The position numbers and the translations under genes are program-made. From the NCBI RefSeq assembly GCF_022747945.1, contig NZ_JALDST010000001.1:6510001-6574000 (forward strand): 64,000 nt of DNA. The letters run 5' to 3'. How positions within the stretch are numbered: position 1 is the stretch's first letter; each line of letters opens with the position of its first letter. The stretch comes from Micromonospora sp. R77. GTDB lineage: Bacteria > Actinomycetota > Actinomycetes > Mycobacteriales > Micromonosporaceae. Positions 15,812 through 25,543 of this stretch are shown one piece after another. The notes under the pieces were generated by a model. The model did no database searches, was not told the origin of the DNA, and was given only the letters and a program-made list of their open reading frames with translations.

Positions 15812-16474
15812 TCACCCGCCCGCGGTGAAACGGGCCGCCGCGCCGCCGGTGAGGCGGCCCGGCGGCAGCCGGCGTCCACACACCACGAGCAGCAGGTCCT
15901 GGGCGAGCCCCGTCAGCGGCGTGCCGTCGCCCAGGCTCCAGTCGACGTCCGTGGCCCGCAGCCGCACCCCGGTGAGATCCACCCCGAAGTAGGCGATGTT
16001 GCGGGGCCGCATCCCGGTCAGCACCAGCGCCAACCGCTCCGGCGGCACCCGGCGGTCCACACCGAGACCGACGGTGATGTCGAGCCCGTGGATGACGTCG
16101 TGGGCCAACGCCCCGGCCACCCCGCCGCCCGGCGGCGTCCACGGATGGGTGGCCGTGTCGCGCCGCACCGCGACCAGCTGCTCCGGCGACATCCGGGCCG
16201 CGTCGCGGCGCGCGCACCGGTCCGCCATCCGGTCGAACCGGCCACCCGAGCGCACCAGTTCCGCCACGGTCCGCGGCAGGGACATCCGGAACGGCATGGT
16301 CACGTGGGCCACCACCTCGCGTACCCGCCACCCGACGCAGAGCGTCGGCGCGTCCCACTGCTCGCGGTCGAGCGTCGCCAGCAGCTCCGCCTGCTCCCGA
16401 CGCTCCGCGACCACCGCCGCCCGCACCGGATCGTTCCCGTCCACCACGTCGTACCGCCCCTCGTCACCGCGCAC
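15812..16474 (-). CDS. TIGR03083-type (mycothiol-dependent maleylpyruvate isomerase-like) protein
   Basis: 220 residues of the DinB-like four-helix superfamily found in mycothiol-producing actinobacteria. Visible features are the N-terminal bundle (AAVVAERREQAELLATLDREQW), CVGWRVREVVAHV with a candidate metal-binding His, and ALAHDVIHGLDI with two more His, followed by a C-terminal domain. Metal- and mycothiol-dependent chemistry is known for the family; the substrate is unknown. The gene converges on tdk with only 13 bases between them. Confidence 0.85.
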   Translation of the reverse strand: MRGDEGRYDVVDGNDPVRAAVVAERREQAELLATLDREQWDAPTLCVGWRVREVVAHVTMPFRMSLPRTVAELVRSGGRFDRMADRCARRDAARMSPEQLVAVRRDTATHPWTPPGGGVAGALAHDVIHGLDITVGLGVDRRVPPERLALVLTGMRPRNIAYFGVDLTGVRLRATDVDWSLGDGTPLTGLAQDLLLVVCGRRLPPGRLTGGAAARFTAGG

Positions 16475-16534
16475 GCCCGCCGCACGCTCCGACCGGGATA
16501 CGGATCGGGGACGCGAAACTCATCGGTGGCTGCG

Positions 16535-16540
16535 TATGGT
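16535..16540 (+). promoter_or_regulatory. -10 box of a leaderless sigma-factor message
   Basis: TATGGT, six bases before the GTG at 16547. Confidence 0.45.
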
Positions 16541-16546
16541 GGTGCG

Positions 16547-17512
16547 GTGCCGCAGACGCCGACCGACGGTGCTGCCCGGCTCGAGGCGTACCGCAGCGAG
16601 CTGACCGGCTACTGCTACCGGATGCTGGGCTCCGGTTTCGAGGCCGAGGACGCGGTCCAGGAGACGCTGACCCGGGCCTGGCGGTCCCTCGACCGCTACG
16701 ACCAGCGGCGCGGATCCCTGCGCACGTGGCTCTACACCATCGCCACCAACATCTGCCTCGACATGCTGCGCAGCGCGCAACGGCGGGCGCTGGCCGTCGA
16801 CCTCGGGCCGGCCGGGGGCGGCATCGGCGCGACCGAACCCGAACACACCTGGATCCTGCCGGCCCCCGACAGCCGGCTCCTGCCGGCCGACGCGTCCCCG
16901 GAACACCTGGTGGTGCAGCGGGAGACCCTGCGGCTGGCGTTCGTCGCCGCCCTGCAGCACCTGCCGCCCCGACAACGCGCCGTGCTGATCCTGCGCGACG
17001 TGCTGTGCTGGCGCGCGGAGGAGGTGGCGGGACTGCTGGACAGCAGCGTCGCCTCGGTGACCAGCGCCCTGCAACGGGCGAGGTCGACGCTGCGGACGGT
17101 CGCGCCGACACCCGGGGAGCCGCTGCGACCGCTGGACGACACCCAGCGCACCCTGCTCACCCGCTACTGCGACGCGTTCGAGCGGCACGACATCGACACC
17201 CTCGTCACCCTGCTGCACGAGGACGCCACGATGTCGATGCCGCCGCTGCGGTGGTGGCTGCACGGCCGCGAGCACATCCGCGTGGCGCTGCTCGACCCCG
17301 CCGGCTCCTGCGCCGGCGCCCGCCTCGTGCCCACCGCCGCGAACGGCACCCCGGCGTACTGGCAGACCCGGCCGGGCCCCGACGGCACCCACCTGCCGTT
17401 CGCGCTGGTCCTGCTCGACGTGGTCCGCGACCGGGTCACCGGCATCACCACGTACCTCGACGTCGACCGGCTGCTGCCGCTGTTCGGGCCGCCCGCCGCC
17501 GTAAGCCGGTGA
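16547..17512 (+). CDS. ECF RNA polymerase sigma factor with C-terminal SnoaL-like domain
   Basis: 321 residues. Region 2 (YCYRMLGSGFEAEDAVQETLTRAW and LRTWLYTIATNICLDMLR) and region 4 (LPPRQRAVLILRDVLCWRAEEVAGLLDSSVASVTSALQRARSTL) are complete. From about residue 195 a SnoaL-like domain follows (RYCDAFERHDIDTLVTLLHEDATMSMPP), as in ECF groups in which the extra domain, rather than an anti-sigma factor, modulates activity. No anti-sigma gene is adjacent. GTG 16547 is chosen because of the -10 box at 16535-16540; longer frames read into the neighbour. Confidence 0.88.
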   Translation: MPQTPTDGAARLEAYRSELTGYCYRMLGSGFEAEDAVQETLTRAWRSLDRYDQRRGSLRTWLYTIATNICLDMLRSAQRRALAVDLGPAGGGIGATEPEHTWILPAPDSRLLPADASPEHLVVQRETLRLAFVAALQHLPPRQRAVLILRDVLCWRAEEVAGLLDSSVASVTSALQRARSTLRTVAPTPGEPLRPLDDTQRTLLTRYCDAFERHDIDTLVTLLHEDATMSMPPLRWWLHGREHIRVALLDPAGSCAGARLVPTAANGTPAYWQTRPGPDGTHLPFALVLLDVVRDRVTGITTYLDVDRLLPLFGPPAAVSR

Positions 17513-17518
17513 GCGGGC

Positions 17519-17977
17519 TCAGAACGGGTCGCCGCAGACCCGCCACTGGCCGTTCTCCTGCACCACCGGCACCGGACGGGTCTCGGCGGCGCCCCCGTCG
17601 CGGACCACCCGCACCGTCACCGTGGCGCGCGGCCGACCACCCCGGGTCTGGATCGACACGTCGGTGATGTCATAGCCGCTGACCAGCGGCGGGGTACGCA
17701 GCCAACTGTCGAAGCCGACCGCGCTCCAGCGGCGGCGGGTGTCGGCGCAGAGCCGCTCGTACGCCTTGTCGACCTCGCCGACGGAGACCTCCCGGAAGAA
17801 CCCGTCGGCGGTGTCCCGTACCGGGCCGCTGGCCTGCATCACCACCTGCACGTTCCACAACGCCAGGCCGGCGACCCCGACCAGGCACACGCCCATGCCG
17901 AGGCCACCGAAGAGCAGGCCGGTCCGCACCGGCCGGCCCCGCCGGGCGGGTCTGCGCCAGGACTGACCGCTGCCCAT
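17519..17977 (-). CDS. Unknown membrane-anchored protein
   Basis: 152 residues from ATG 17977. A basic N-terminus is followed by one transmembrane helix at about residues 19-41 (GLLFGGLGMGVCLVGVAGLALW); the outside part of about 110 residues resembles small NTF2/DUF4878-type lipoprotein-like domains (ADGFFREVSVGEVDKAYERLCADTRRRW), a fold found beside many actinobacterial regulators. It converges on the sigma factor gene. No lipobox is present. Function unknown. Confidence 0.7.
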   Translation of the reverse strand: MGSGQSWRRPARRGRPVRTGLLFGGLGMGVCLVGVAGLALWNVQVVMQASGPVRDTADGFFREVSVGEVDKAYERLCADTRRRWSAVGFDSWLRTPPLVSGYDITDVSIQTRGGRPRATVTVRVVRDGGAAETRPVPVVQENGQWRVCGDPF

Positions 17978-17985
17978 CACCACCG

Positions 17986-17991
17986 ACGGTA
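17986..17991 (-). promoter_or_regulatory. -10 box for the gene at 17519-17977
   Basis: TACCGT on the minus strand, eight bases before ATG 17977. Confidence 0.4.
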
Positions 17992-18086
17992 GAGAACCGG
18001 GACGCCCCCGCGCAGGAACTTCCGGCCCTGTCGCCGTCGGGGTCCGATCGTCTACGGTCGGCGGCAGACCCGCGAAGGAGCAACGG

Positions 18087-19788
<1,702 letters not shown>

Positions 19789-19844
19789 ACAGTTTCCCGC
19801 GTACCTGCCAGAAGGTGTCAGGATCTGCCGACAGGATGACCGGC

Positions 19845-20216
19845 ATGACAGTCACCGCCGACCTCGCGATGGTCAACCTCGACAGCTCCGACCCGGTCGC
19901 CCACGCCGGTTTCTATGCCCGTGTCCTCGGTTGGGAGATCACCCACAGCCAGGCCGAGTACGCCATGATCAGCAAGGATGGGACCTCGATCGGGTTCGGT
20001 CTGGTCCCCGGATACGCGCCGCCGGCCTGGCCGGACGAGACCGCCGGCAAGCGCTACCACCTCGACCTCTACGTCGACGACCTCGGCGTGGCCGAGAAGG
20101 AGTTCGTGGCGGCCGGGGCCACCCGGCCCGAGGCGCAGCCCGGCGGCGAGCGGTGGGTGGTGCTGATCGACCCGATCGGCCAGCCGTTCTGCATCTGCCC
20201 CCGCCCGCAGGGCTGA
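19845..20216 (+). CDS. VOC family (glyoxalase/bleomycin-resistance-like) protein
   Basis: 123 residues with two beta-alpha-beta-beta-beta modules: ADLAMVNLDSSDPVAHAGFYARVLGWEI and YHLDLYVDDLGVAEKEFVAAGATRPEAQ, ending VLIDPIGQPFCICP. The family includes metal-dependent isomerases, dioxygenases and antibiotic-binding proteins; the position of His and Glu ligands here does not settle the function. ATG 19845 is preferred; ATG 19836, three codons upstream in the same frame, is possible. A perfect terminator hairpin follows. Confidence 0.82.
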   Translation: MTVTADLAMVNLDSSDPVAHAGFYARVLGWEITHSQAEYAMISKDGTSIGFGLVPGYAPPAWPDETAGKRYHLDLYVDDLGVAEKEFVAAGATRPEAQPGGERWVVLIDPIGQPFCICPRPQG

Positions 20217-20226
20217 CGACGCACCC

Positions 20227-20261
20227 GGCGCGTCGGGCGGGATCCACCCGCCCGACGCGCC
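20227..20261. terminator. Bidirectional hairpin terminator
   Basis: A perfect 15-bp stem (20227-20241 with 20247-20261) around the loop ATCCA, placed between the convergent VOC and LLM genes. Confidence 0.75.
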
Positions 20262-20268
20262 GATGTTC

Positions 20269-21114
20269 TCAGCGCAGCGGGCCCCGGGCGACCGCCGCCC
20301 GCATCTCCTCCGGGTCGCCGGCCTTGACGAACTCCAACCACCAGGTCGCCCCCGCCGCCGCCAACTCGCCCACGTACGCCCGCTCGGCGCGCTCGTCCGC
20401 CCGGCGTCGCCGGCCCCCGATCGCCACGTCGAACGGCTCGCCGTCGGCCCGCGTCGCCGGTAGCGCCGCCACCAGTTCGTGCACCTCGTCCGGGGTGAAG
20501 TCCGACCACCCGTCGGTGTCGGTCAGCTTGTAGGGCACGATCCCGTCGGCGCGGGCGGCGCGCCGCCGCACCGCCCCGGCCTGGGTGCTGCCGCCCACCC
20601 AGACCGGCACCCGAGGGGTCTGCACCGGCGCCGGCCGCAGGGTGACCCCGTCGGCCCGGTAGTGGACACCCTCGTGCGCGACCCGGACGCCGCCGAGCAG
20701 CCCGACCAGCAGGTCCAGGCCCTCGTCCAGCATGGCCGCCCGGGTCTTCAGGTCGGTCTGCTCACCGAACGCCGCGACGCCCCGGTCGCCCGGGTCACCG
20801 ACGCCGACCGCCACGGTGGCCCGACCGGCGGAGAGGTGGTCCAGGGTGAGGACCTCCCGCGCGAGCTTCGCCGGCCGTCGACGCGGAAGTGACGTCACCG
20901 TCGTGCCCAACCGGATGTGCCCGGTGTGCCCGGCGATCGCGGCGAGCAGCAGCCACGGGTCGTAGGTGGGCGGATCATCGCCGTCGTAGTGGATCAGGTA
21001 GTCCTCGAGGAACACGCCGTCCCAGCCGGCCCGCTCGGCCAGCTCCCCCAACTCGACCAGCAGGGACGCCGTCACCGCCGGCCCACCGCAGCAGATCTCC
21101 AGTCCGTGTCGCAT
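20269..21114 (-). CDS. LLM-class flavin-dependent oxidoreductase
   Basis: 281 residues of the luciferase-like monooxygenase fold: AERAGWDGVFLEDYL, then LAAIAGHTGHIRLGTTVTSLPRRRP, then LDHLSAGRATVAVGVG, then PVWVGGSTQAGAVRRRAARADG. In actinobacteria such proteins use FMN or F420; the short length and lack of an insertion loop do not decide between them. ATG 21114 lies six bases after a TACGGT box, so the message is probably leaderless. The substrate is unknown. Confidence 0.85.
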   Translation of the reverse strand: MRHGLEICCGGPAVTASLLVELGELAERAGWDGVFLEDYLIHYDGDDPPTYDPWLLLAAIAGHTGHIRLGTTVTSLPRRRPAKLAREVLTLDHLSAGRATVAVGVGDPGDRGVAAFGEQTDLKTRAAMLDEGLDLLVGLLGGVRVAHEGVHYRADGVTLRPAPVQTPRVPVWVGGSTQAGAVRRRAARADGIVPYKLTDTDGWSDFTPDEVHELVAALPATRADGEPFDVAIGGRRRRADERAERAYVGELAAAGATWWLEFVKAGDPEEMRAAVARGPLR

Positions 21115-21120
21115 CCCGCG

Positions 21121-21126
21121 ACCGTA
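21121..21126 (-). promoter_or_regulatory. -10 box of a leaderless LLM message
   Basis: TACGGT on the minus strand, six bases before ATG 21114. Confidence 0.45.
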
Positions 21127-21170
21127 GGACCGGGGTCGGACACTCGCGCGGGCGGGACGACGTCGTCGGG

Positions 21171-21188
21171 TCGTCGGAAGCCCGACGA
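21171..21188. terminator. Short hairpin after the acetylhydrolase-like gene
   Basis: TCGTCGG and CCGACGA form a 7-bp stem around AAGC, 32 bases beyond the stop of the gene at 21220-23364. No T-run; a weak terminator candidate. Confidence 0.35.
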
Positions 21189-21219
21189 TCTTCCCCGTCG
21201 TGCTCGGTAGACGCGGTGC

Positions 21220-23364
21220 TCAGGGCGCGGGGCGCACCTCGGGGTAGCGGGGATCCGGCCGAGGCTCGGGCTGACCGCGCAGCACATGGTCCACGAACGC
21301 GTGGACACAGGCGGACACGACGGCCAGGGCTCTGCTCCCGTTCAGCTCGCCGAGCTGCACCAGTCCGTGCAGTGGTGCGGGGATGTAATAGGCGCCGTAG
21401 TCGGTGAAGTTGAAGTGTTTCGCCCCGACGATCTCGTACCGGAGCACGGGGCCGGTACTGGCCGCGCGCACACTCCGGCTGGCGGCGTCGATGTCGTCCT
21501 CGACGGCGTCCCTGGGGTGACAGGCCCCGGCGACGCAGTCACCGGGCGTGCCGAGCAGCATCACGGGCACGGCCAGCCCCTGGTGCACCACCGTGCCGTA
21601 GGGGGTGCCGTCCAGGTCGACCGCGCCCGCACAGCGCGGGTCGTCGTGGCAGGCCTGCAAAGACGCGGCGCCGCCGAAGGAGTGCCCGACGTACGCGACT
21701 CGCGAGGCGTCGACATGGTCGGTCAGCGGGCCACCGGCAGCGGCCGTCCGACCGGCCACGAAGCGGGCGTCGGCGGCCCAGACCGGCACCAGCCGATCCC
21801 CGCCGGCACGATCGAAGTCCTGCGGGTTGCCCGCCGGCGTACGTCCCACCGCGTGTCCCTCCAGGACGGTGACGTTGGCGCTGTAGGTCGGGGTGAGGCC
21901 GGCGACCACGTAGCCGTGGCTGGCCAGGTCCTCGGCCAACGCAGCGAACTGCGGCGCGGCCAGCCCCATCCCGGGTTCGAACACGACCAGGGGGAACCGG
22001 CCGGCGGCCACCGGCGATTCGGCGACCGCATGGGTGCGTACGGCGTCGAGGCGGTTGGCCAGGATCCCGAAGCGCAGCATCCGCGCCCAGTGACCGGGCG
22101 CATACGGTGCCGGCCGTCCGGAGATGCCGGCCGGCGCGGGGTACCACACCCACACCGACAGCTCACGGTGCTGCCCGGGTTCGGGTGCGAGCGGATCGAT
22201 GCGGTCGGTGTCGGTCCAGTCGAAGGCGGTCCGGCCCACCCGGTACGGCCCCGTCGGCGCCGGTAGGCTCCGCGGCAGCACGTGTCGTACGCCCAGGTAG
22301 CCCACCGTGCCGACGAGGGCCAGCACGAGCGCCAGCGGCACCGCGACCAAGGCCCTGGTCAGCCGGCGTCGACGCCGTCGGACCGCCTGCACCAGCAGGG
22401 TGATCAGCCCCGCGAGTGCCGCGAATGCCACGATTACGCCGGCCAGCCGCCCCCAACTGGTGACCGGAAAGTCGACCAGCGCGCCGATGCCGTCCCGGAA
22501 CGCCACGGCGACCGGCACACTCGCGACCGCCGCGTAGCCGGCGCGCACCAGGCCGGGACGCCGCGCCGGGGCCGGGTCGGCCGGTCGTAACACGCCCAGG
22601 TAGGCGTTGAGCGGGATCAACGCCGTGACCAGGCAGGCGGTACCGATGATCAGCCGCATCGCCGCCGCCTCGACCGGGTGCGGCCCGAGGCCGTCACCGA
22701 GCGCCTCGGCCACAGTGAACCCCACGGACACGACGACGCCGGCCAGCACCACGGCGGCCAGCCGGTGCCGGCGCAACCCGTACCGACCATCGACGAGTAC
22801 CCGCCGCACCCGGTCGAGCGCTTCCACCCCGGCGCGGCCGGTCCTGCCGTGTCGTCCGACCAGAGCACCCACGCCGGACACCACGTCGTCGACCCAGTCC
22901 CGATCGGGCCGGATCTGGGCGGGCTCACCGCTCCGCCGAGTGGTCCACCACATCGTTGCGGCGACCGTCAACGTGACCAGGCTGACCAGGGCCAGCGCCG
23001 CGATCAGCAGGCGGCCCGTGCCGCCCCACCCCTCCTCGTGTACGCCCAGGCCGACCGCGGCCCAGTCGGCTGCCGCGGTCGCCGTGACCATGCCCAGCAA
23101 CGCCCGGCCGCCGCGCTGCAGATCCCTCGGCGCGGCGGCGGGACGCGGGAGGGCGAGCCGTATCGCCAACGCGACCGCCAGCACCGGTACCAGCAGCTGG
23201 GTGCAGGACACCACCAGGTCGTACGGGTCGTCCCGCCAGGGACTGTGCGCGCGCAGTGCCCGCACCTGCGTCGTGGCAACCGCGAACCCGGTGAACAACA
23301 CCGCGCAACCCACGCACCACCAGGACACGCGGCGCACCATCGCCGGTGGGTGGTCCTCGCCCAT
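21220..23364 (-). CDS. Membrane-anchored PAF-acetylhydrolase-like alpha/beta hydrolase
   Basis: 714 residues. The N-terminal half (about 1-370) holds roughly nine hydrophobic helices; the C-terminal half is an alpha/beta hydrolase of the platelet-activating-factor acetylhydrolase type: VWVWYPAPAG, FPLVVFEPGMG (oxyanion region), nucleophile elbow VGHSFGGA, DLDG and the late His in GAKHFNF. Such a fusion of an integral membrane part with a PAF-AH hydrolase suggests ester or lipid hydrolysis at the membrane. A pair of 14-bp direct repeats that match the PadR promoter site lies 24 bases upstream, so PadR control is likely. Confidence 0.82.
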   Translation of the reverse strand: MGEDHPPAMVRRVSWWCVGCAVLFTGFAVATTQVRALRAHSPWRDDPYDLVVSCTQLLVPVLAVALAIRLALPRPAAAPRDLQRGGRALLGMVTATAAADWAAVGLGVHEEGWGGTGRLLIAALALVSLVTLTVAATMWWTTRRSGEPAQIRPDRDWVDDVVSGVGALVGRHGRTGRAGVEALDRVRRVLVDGRYGLRRHRLAAVVLAGVVVSVGFTVAEALGDGLGPHPVEAAAMRLIIGTACLVTALIPLNAYLGVLRPADPAPARRPGLVRAGYAAVASVPVAVAFRDGIGALVDFPVTSWGRLAGVIVAFAALAGLITLLVQAVRRRRRRLTRALVAVPLALVLALVGTVGYLGVRHVLPRSLPAPTGPYRVGRTAFDWTDTDRIDPLAPEPGQHRELSVWVWYPAPAGISGRPAPYAPGHWARMLRFGILANRLDAVRTHAVAESPVAAGRFPLVVFEPGMGLAAPQFAALAEDLASHGYVVAGLTPTYSANVTVLEGHAVGRTPAGNPQDFDRAGGDRLVPVWAADARFVAGRTAAAGGPLTDHVDASRVAYVGHSFGGAASLQACHDDPRCAGAVDLDGTPYGTVVHQGLAVPVMLLGTPGDCVAGACHPRDAVEDDIDAASRSVRAASTGPVLRYEIVGAKHFNFTDYGAYYIPAPLHGLVQLGELNGSRALAVVSACVHAFVDHVLRGQPEPRPDPRYPEVRPAP

Positions 23365-23387
23365 GTCCGCTCGCCCCCGCCCGCTCG

Positions 23388-23416
23388 TACGTGAGACGAT
23401 ACTACGTGAGACGATA
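23388..23416. promoter_or_regulatory. Tandem PadR-type operator
   Basis: TACGTGAGACGATA occurs at 23388-23401 and again at 23403-23416 with a 15-base period. Each copy is a degenerate palindrome (TATCGT and ACGTA half-sites on the minus strand) and matches the site at 24606-24619 in 12 of 14 positions. Confidence 0.6.
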
Positions 23417-23422
23417 GTCGGG

Positions 23423-24271
23423 TCAATGCTGGCGCGTCATCCACAGCGCCGGGATCGTCCGCCGGGTGCTGGACAACGCGCCGGCAGCGGCGACCACCGC
23501 GATCACCGCGGCGCCGAACGCCCAGGGGTCGTCGTGACCGGCCAGCAGCACCGCCGCCGCCTGCACGACCGCGAGCACGGTCAGCGCGACCGTCACACCG
23601 GTCGCCAGGACGGCGGGCAGCCGCATGACCCCGACCGGCGGTGCGGCCCGGCGCAGAGCGACCGGCGGACCGGCCGCACTGACCGCCGCGAGGGCGACCA
23701 GCCCCGCCAGCCACCCCAGCACCGCCGCCAGGAACGCGGTGGACGGGTGCAGCCACACCGCCGGATGTCCTCGCCGCAGCAGCCACAGGCCACCGGTGAC
23801 CGCCGACTCCAGCACCAGCAGCACGGCGGCGGGCATCAGCGGTCGCCACACCCGGCTGCGGCCCGACCGCAGCGCCGGCAGCAGCACGCGGCGGACCAGC
23901 GGCACCGCGCCGCCGGCCGCGAGGACACCGCCGGCCAGCAACACCAGCCAGGTGCATTCCACCAGCGTTCGCACGACGCCGTTCGCACCCTGGGCCGGCG
24001 GATCGAGCAAGGCCCGCGCCACCACCGGAACCGTCAGCATCCCGACCCACCAGGCCACCCAGATCACCGACAGCCCGGCCTGCACCCGCATCCGCACCCG
24101 CTCGCCCGGTTCGCCGGTGAACGTCGGGTACAGCCACGCCGCCGCCGCGCCGACCGCGAGATCCCCCCACGCGCGCGGCCCCGCACCGGCGTCCTCGACC
24201 AGCGCCGCCAGTTCGGCGCCGTACCGTTCACGGAACGACGGCGGGTAGCAGGCCAGCAGTACGCGGATCAC
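23423..24271 (-). CDS. Polytopic membrane protein cotranscribed with PadR
   Basis: 282 residues. The cytoplasmic N-terminus (LLACYPPSFRERYGAELAALVEDAG) resembles the short conserved start of membrane proteins paired with PadR regulators; six to seven hydrophobic helices follow. Function unknown, but the pairing with PadR is widespread in Gram-positive bacteria. Its ATG overlaps the PadR stop by four bases (ATGA). Confidence 0.78.
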   Translation of the reverse strand: MIRVLLACYPPSFRERYGAELAALVEDAGAGPRAWGDLAVGAAAAWLYPTFTGEPGERVRMRVQAGLSVIWVAWWVGMLTVPVVARALLDPPAQGANGVVRTLVECTWLVLLAGGVLAAGGAVPLVRRVLLPALRSGRSRVWRPLMPAAVLLVLESAVTGGLWLLRRGHPAVWLHPSTAFLAAVLGWLAGLVALAAVSAAGPPVALRRAAPPVGVMRLPAVLATGVTVALTVLAVVQAAAVLLAGHDDPWAFGAAVIAVVAAAGALSSTRRTIPALWMTRQH

Positions 24272-24588
24272 GGAAGCGCCGCCGACAACCGCGCCAGGCC
24301 GGTACGCGCGAACCGCGACATGTCGGTCAACCGCTGCGACAACGCCTGCGCCCCCGCCGCGGTCAGCCGGTACGGCCGACGACGGTCGTCCCCCGGCAGC
24401 GCCTCCACCAGGCCCTGCTCCTCCAGCCGGGCGAGCGCACCGTAGAGCGTCCCGGGCCCCATCGTGATCCCCGCCTGCTCGGCGACGTCCTGCACGATCG
24501 CGTACCCGTGCTTCGGGCCACCCGCCAAGCTACCCAGGATCAGCACCGGCGGGTTTCCCCAGGTCAACTGGTCGGTACGGCGCACCAC
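24268..24588 (-). CDS. PadR-family transcriptional regulator
   Basis: 106 residues: PVLILGSLAGGPKHGYAIVQDVAEQAGITMGPGTLYGALARLEEQGLVEAL is the PadR winged helix, followed by DDRRRPYRLTAAG and a short C-terminal dimerisation helix. GTG start behind GGGGGTG. It is the first gene of a minus-strand unit with the membrane protein and probably the acetylhydrolase-like gene, and shares the operator motif with the latter. Confidence 0.88.
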   Translation of the reverse strand: MVRRTDQLTWGNPPVLILGSLAGGPKHGYAIVQDVAEQAGITMGPGTLYGALARLEEQGLVEALPGDDRRRPYRLTAAGAQALSQRLTDMSRFARTGLARLSAALP

Positions 24589-24605
24589 CGCAACACCCCC
24601 TCTAG

Positions 24606-24619
24606 TACGTCATACGATA
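24606..24619. promoter_or_regulatory. PadR operator
   Basis: TACGTCATACGATA, 17 bases upstream of padR on its promoter side; compare the tandem copies at 23388-23416. Confidence 0.55.
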
Positions 24620-24662
24620 CATACCGGCCATCGGACCGCGAGGCTCCACATCGCAGGCGAGG

Positions 24663-24791
24663 GACCGGCGCGAAGTGGCCGTGCCGGCCGGCCGGCGGTA
24701 GCAGGGGCAGGCCCATCACGTCGGCGAAGAACCGGGCCGCCGCCCGGTGGTCGAGCGCCGGCACGATCGTGTGGTTGAGGGTGACGGTCAC
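24663..24791 (-). pseudogene. Truncated VOC (glyoxalase-like) gene
   Basis: GTG 24791 overlaps the TetR stop (GTGA). The product begins as a VOC protein (VTLNHTIVPALDHRAAARFF, then ADVMGLPLLPP) but after about residue 43 (HFAPV) the resemblance stops and the frame runs into the PadR promoter. Only the first beta-alpha module is left. It was probably a translationally coupled partner of TetR, cut off when the PadR module arrived. Confidence 0.6.
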
Positions 24792-25429
24792 CGGGCCTCC
24801 CCGGTGGGCGTGAGCGCGCCGTGCAGGAACAGGTCGACCAGTTCGGCCGGGGCGGGCGGCGTGCCGAGCGCCTGCCGCCGGGGCGTCAGCAGCGTGACGA
24901 ACAGGTCGGCCAGCCGGTCGGCGGGCAGCCGGAGCCGGTCCAGGTCCGGCACGAACAACGCGGCGACGGCGTCGCGTACGGCCTCGGTCGACTCGTCGCG
25001 TCCGGGTCGGCCGGTGCGCCCGGCCTCGGGTGCCGGAGCCCGTCGCGGTCCCTGGTCGTCCTCGGGCCGGCGGGCGGCGTGAACGGCGCCCAGGACCGCG
25101 CCGAGCCGGTCGAGGTGGGCCAGCAGGGCGGTGGCGGCGGCCACGAGGCGGTCCGCGAGGGGTTGCGCCACGTCGACCGCGGCCAGTTCGTCGAGCACGG
25201 TGTCGGGGCGCAGCACCTCGGCCACGCACGCCTCCAGCAGGGCGTTCTTGTCGGCGAAGGCCCGGAACACGGTGCCCTCACCGATGCCGGCGGCGCGGGC
25301 CACCTGGGCGGTGGTGACCGCCGGCCCGTACGTGGTGAGCAGCGGGAGGGCCGCTCGCACGATCATGTCGCGGCGTCTTTCGGGGCTCATGCCGGGCACT
25401 CGGCGGCGGCGTTCCTCGATGTCGGTCAT
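24788..25429 (-). CDS. TetR/AcrR-family regulator
   Basis: 213 residues from ATG 25429: ERRRDMIVRAALPLLTTYGPAVTTAQVARAAGIGEGTVFRAFADKNALLEACV is the TetR DNA-binding domain; a ligand-binding helical domain follows. A longer GTG start at 25453 would lie inside the operator palindrome, so ATG 25429 is preferred. The perfect palindrome at 25443-25460 is its likely site, between it and the divergent M20 peptidase gene. The downstream coupled VOC gene is truncated. Confidence 0.87.
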   Translation of the reverse strand: MTDIEERRRRVPGMSPERRRDMIVRAALPLLTTYGPAVTTAQVARAAGIGEGTVFRAFADKNALLEACVAEVLRPDTVLDELAAVDVAQPLADRLVAAATALLAHLDRLGAVLGAVHAARRPEDDQGPRRAPAPEAGRTGRPGRDESTEAVRDAVAALFVPDLDRLRLPADRLADLFVTLLTPRRQALGTPPAPAELVDLFLHGALTPTGEAR

Positions 25430-25442
25430 GCGGACATTCGGC

Positions 25443-25460
25443 GGAGTGAGCACTCACTCC
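25443..25460. promoter_or_regulatory. TetR operator
   Basis: Perfect 8-2-8 palindrome GGAGTGAGCACTCACTCC, a common TetR/AcrR site type, 13 bases before the TetR start. Confidence 0.65.
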
Positions 25461-25543
25461 GGCAATGGAATATCGACGACCGTGGTGGTTACTGAGCACG
25501 ATCGCACCCGGTCGCAGCCCGCCACCGGTGACACGATCGATCC

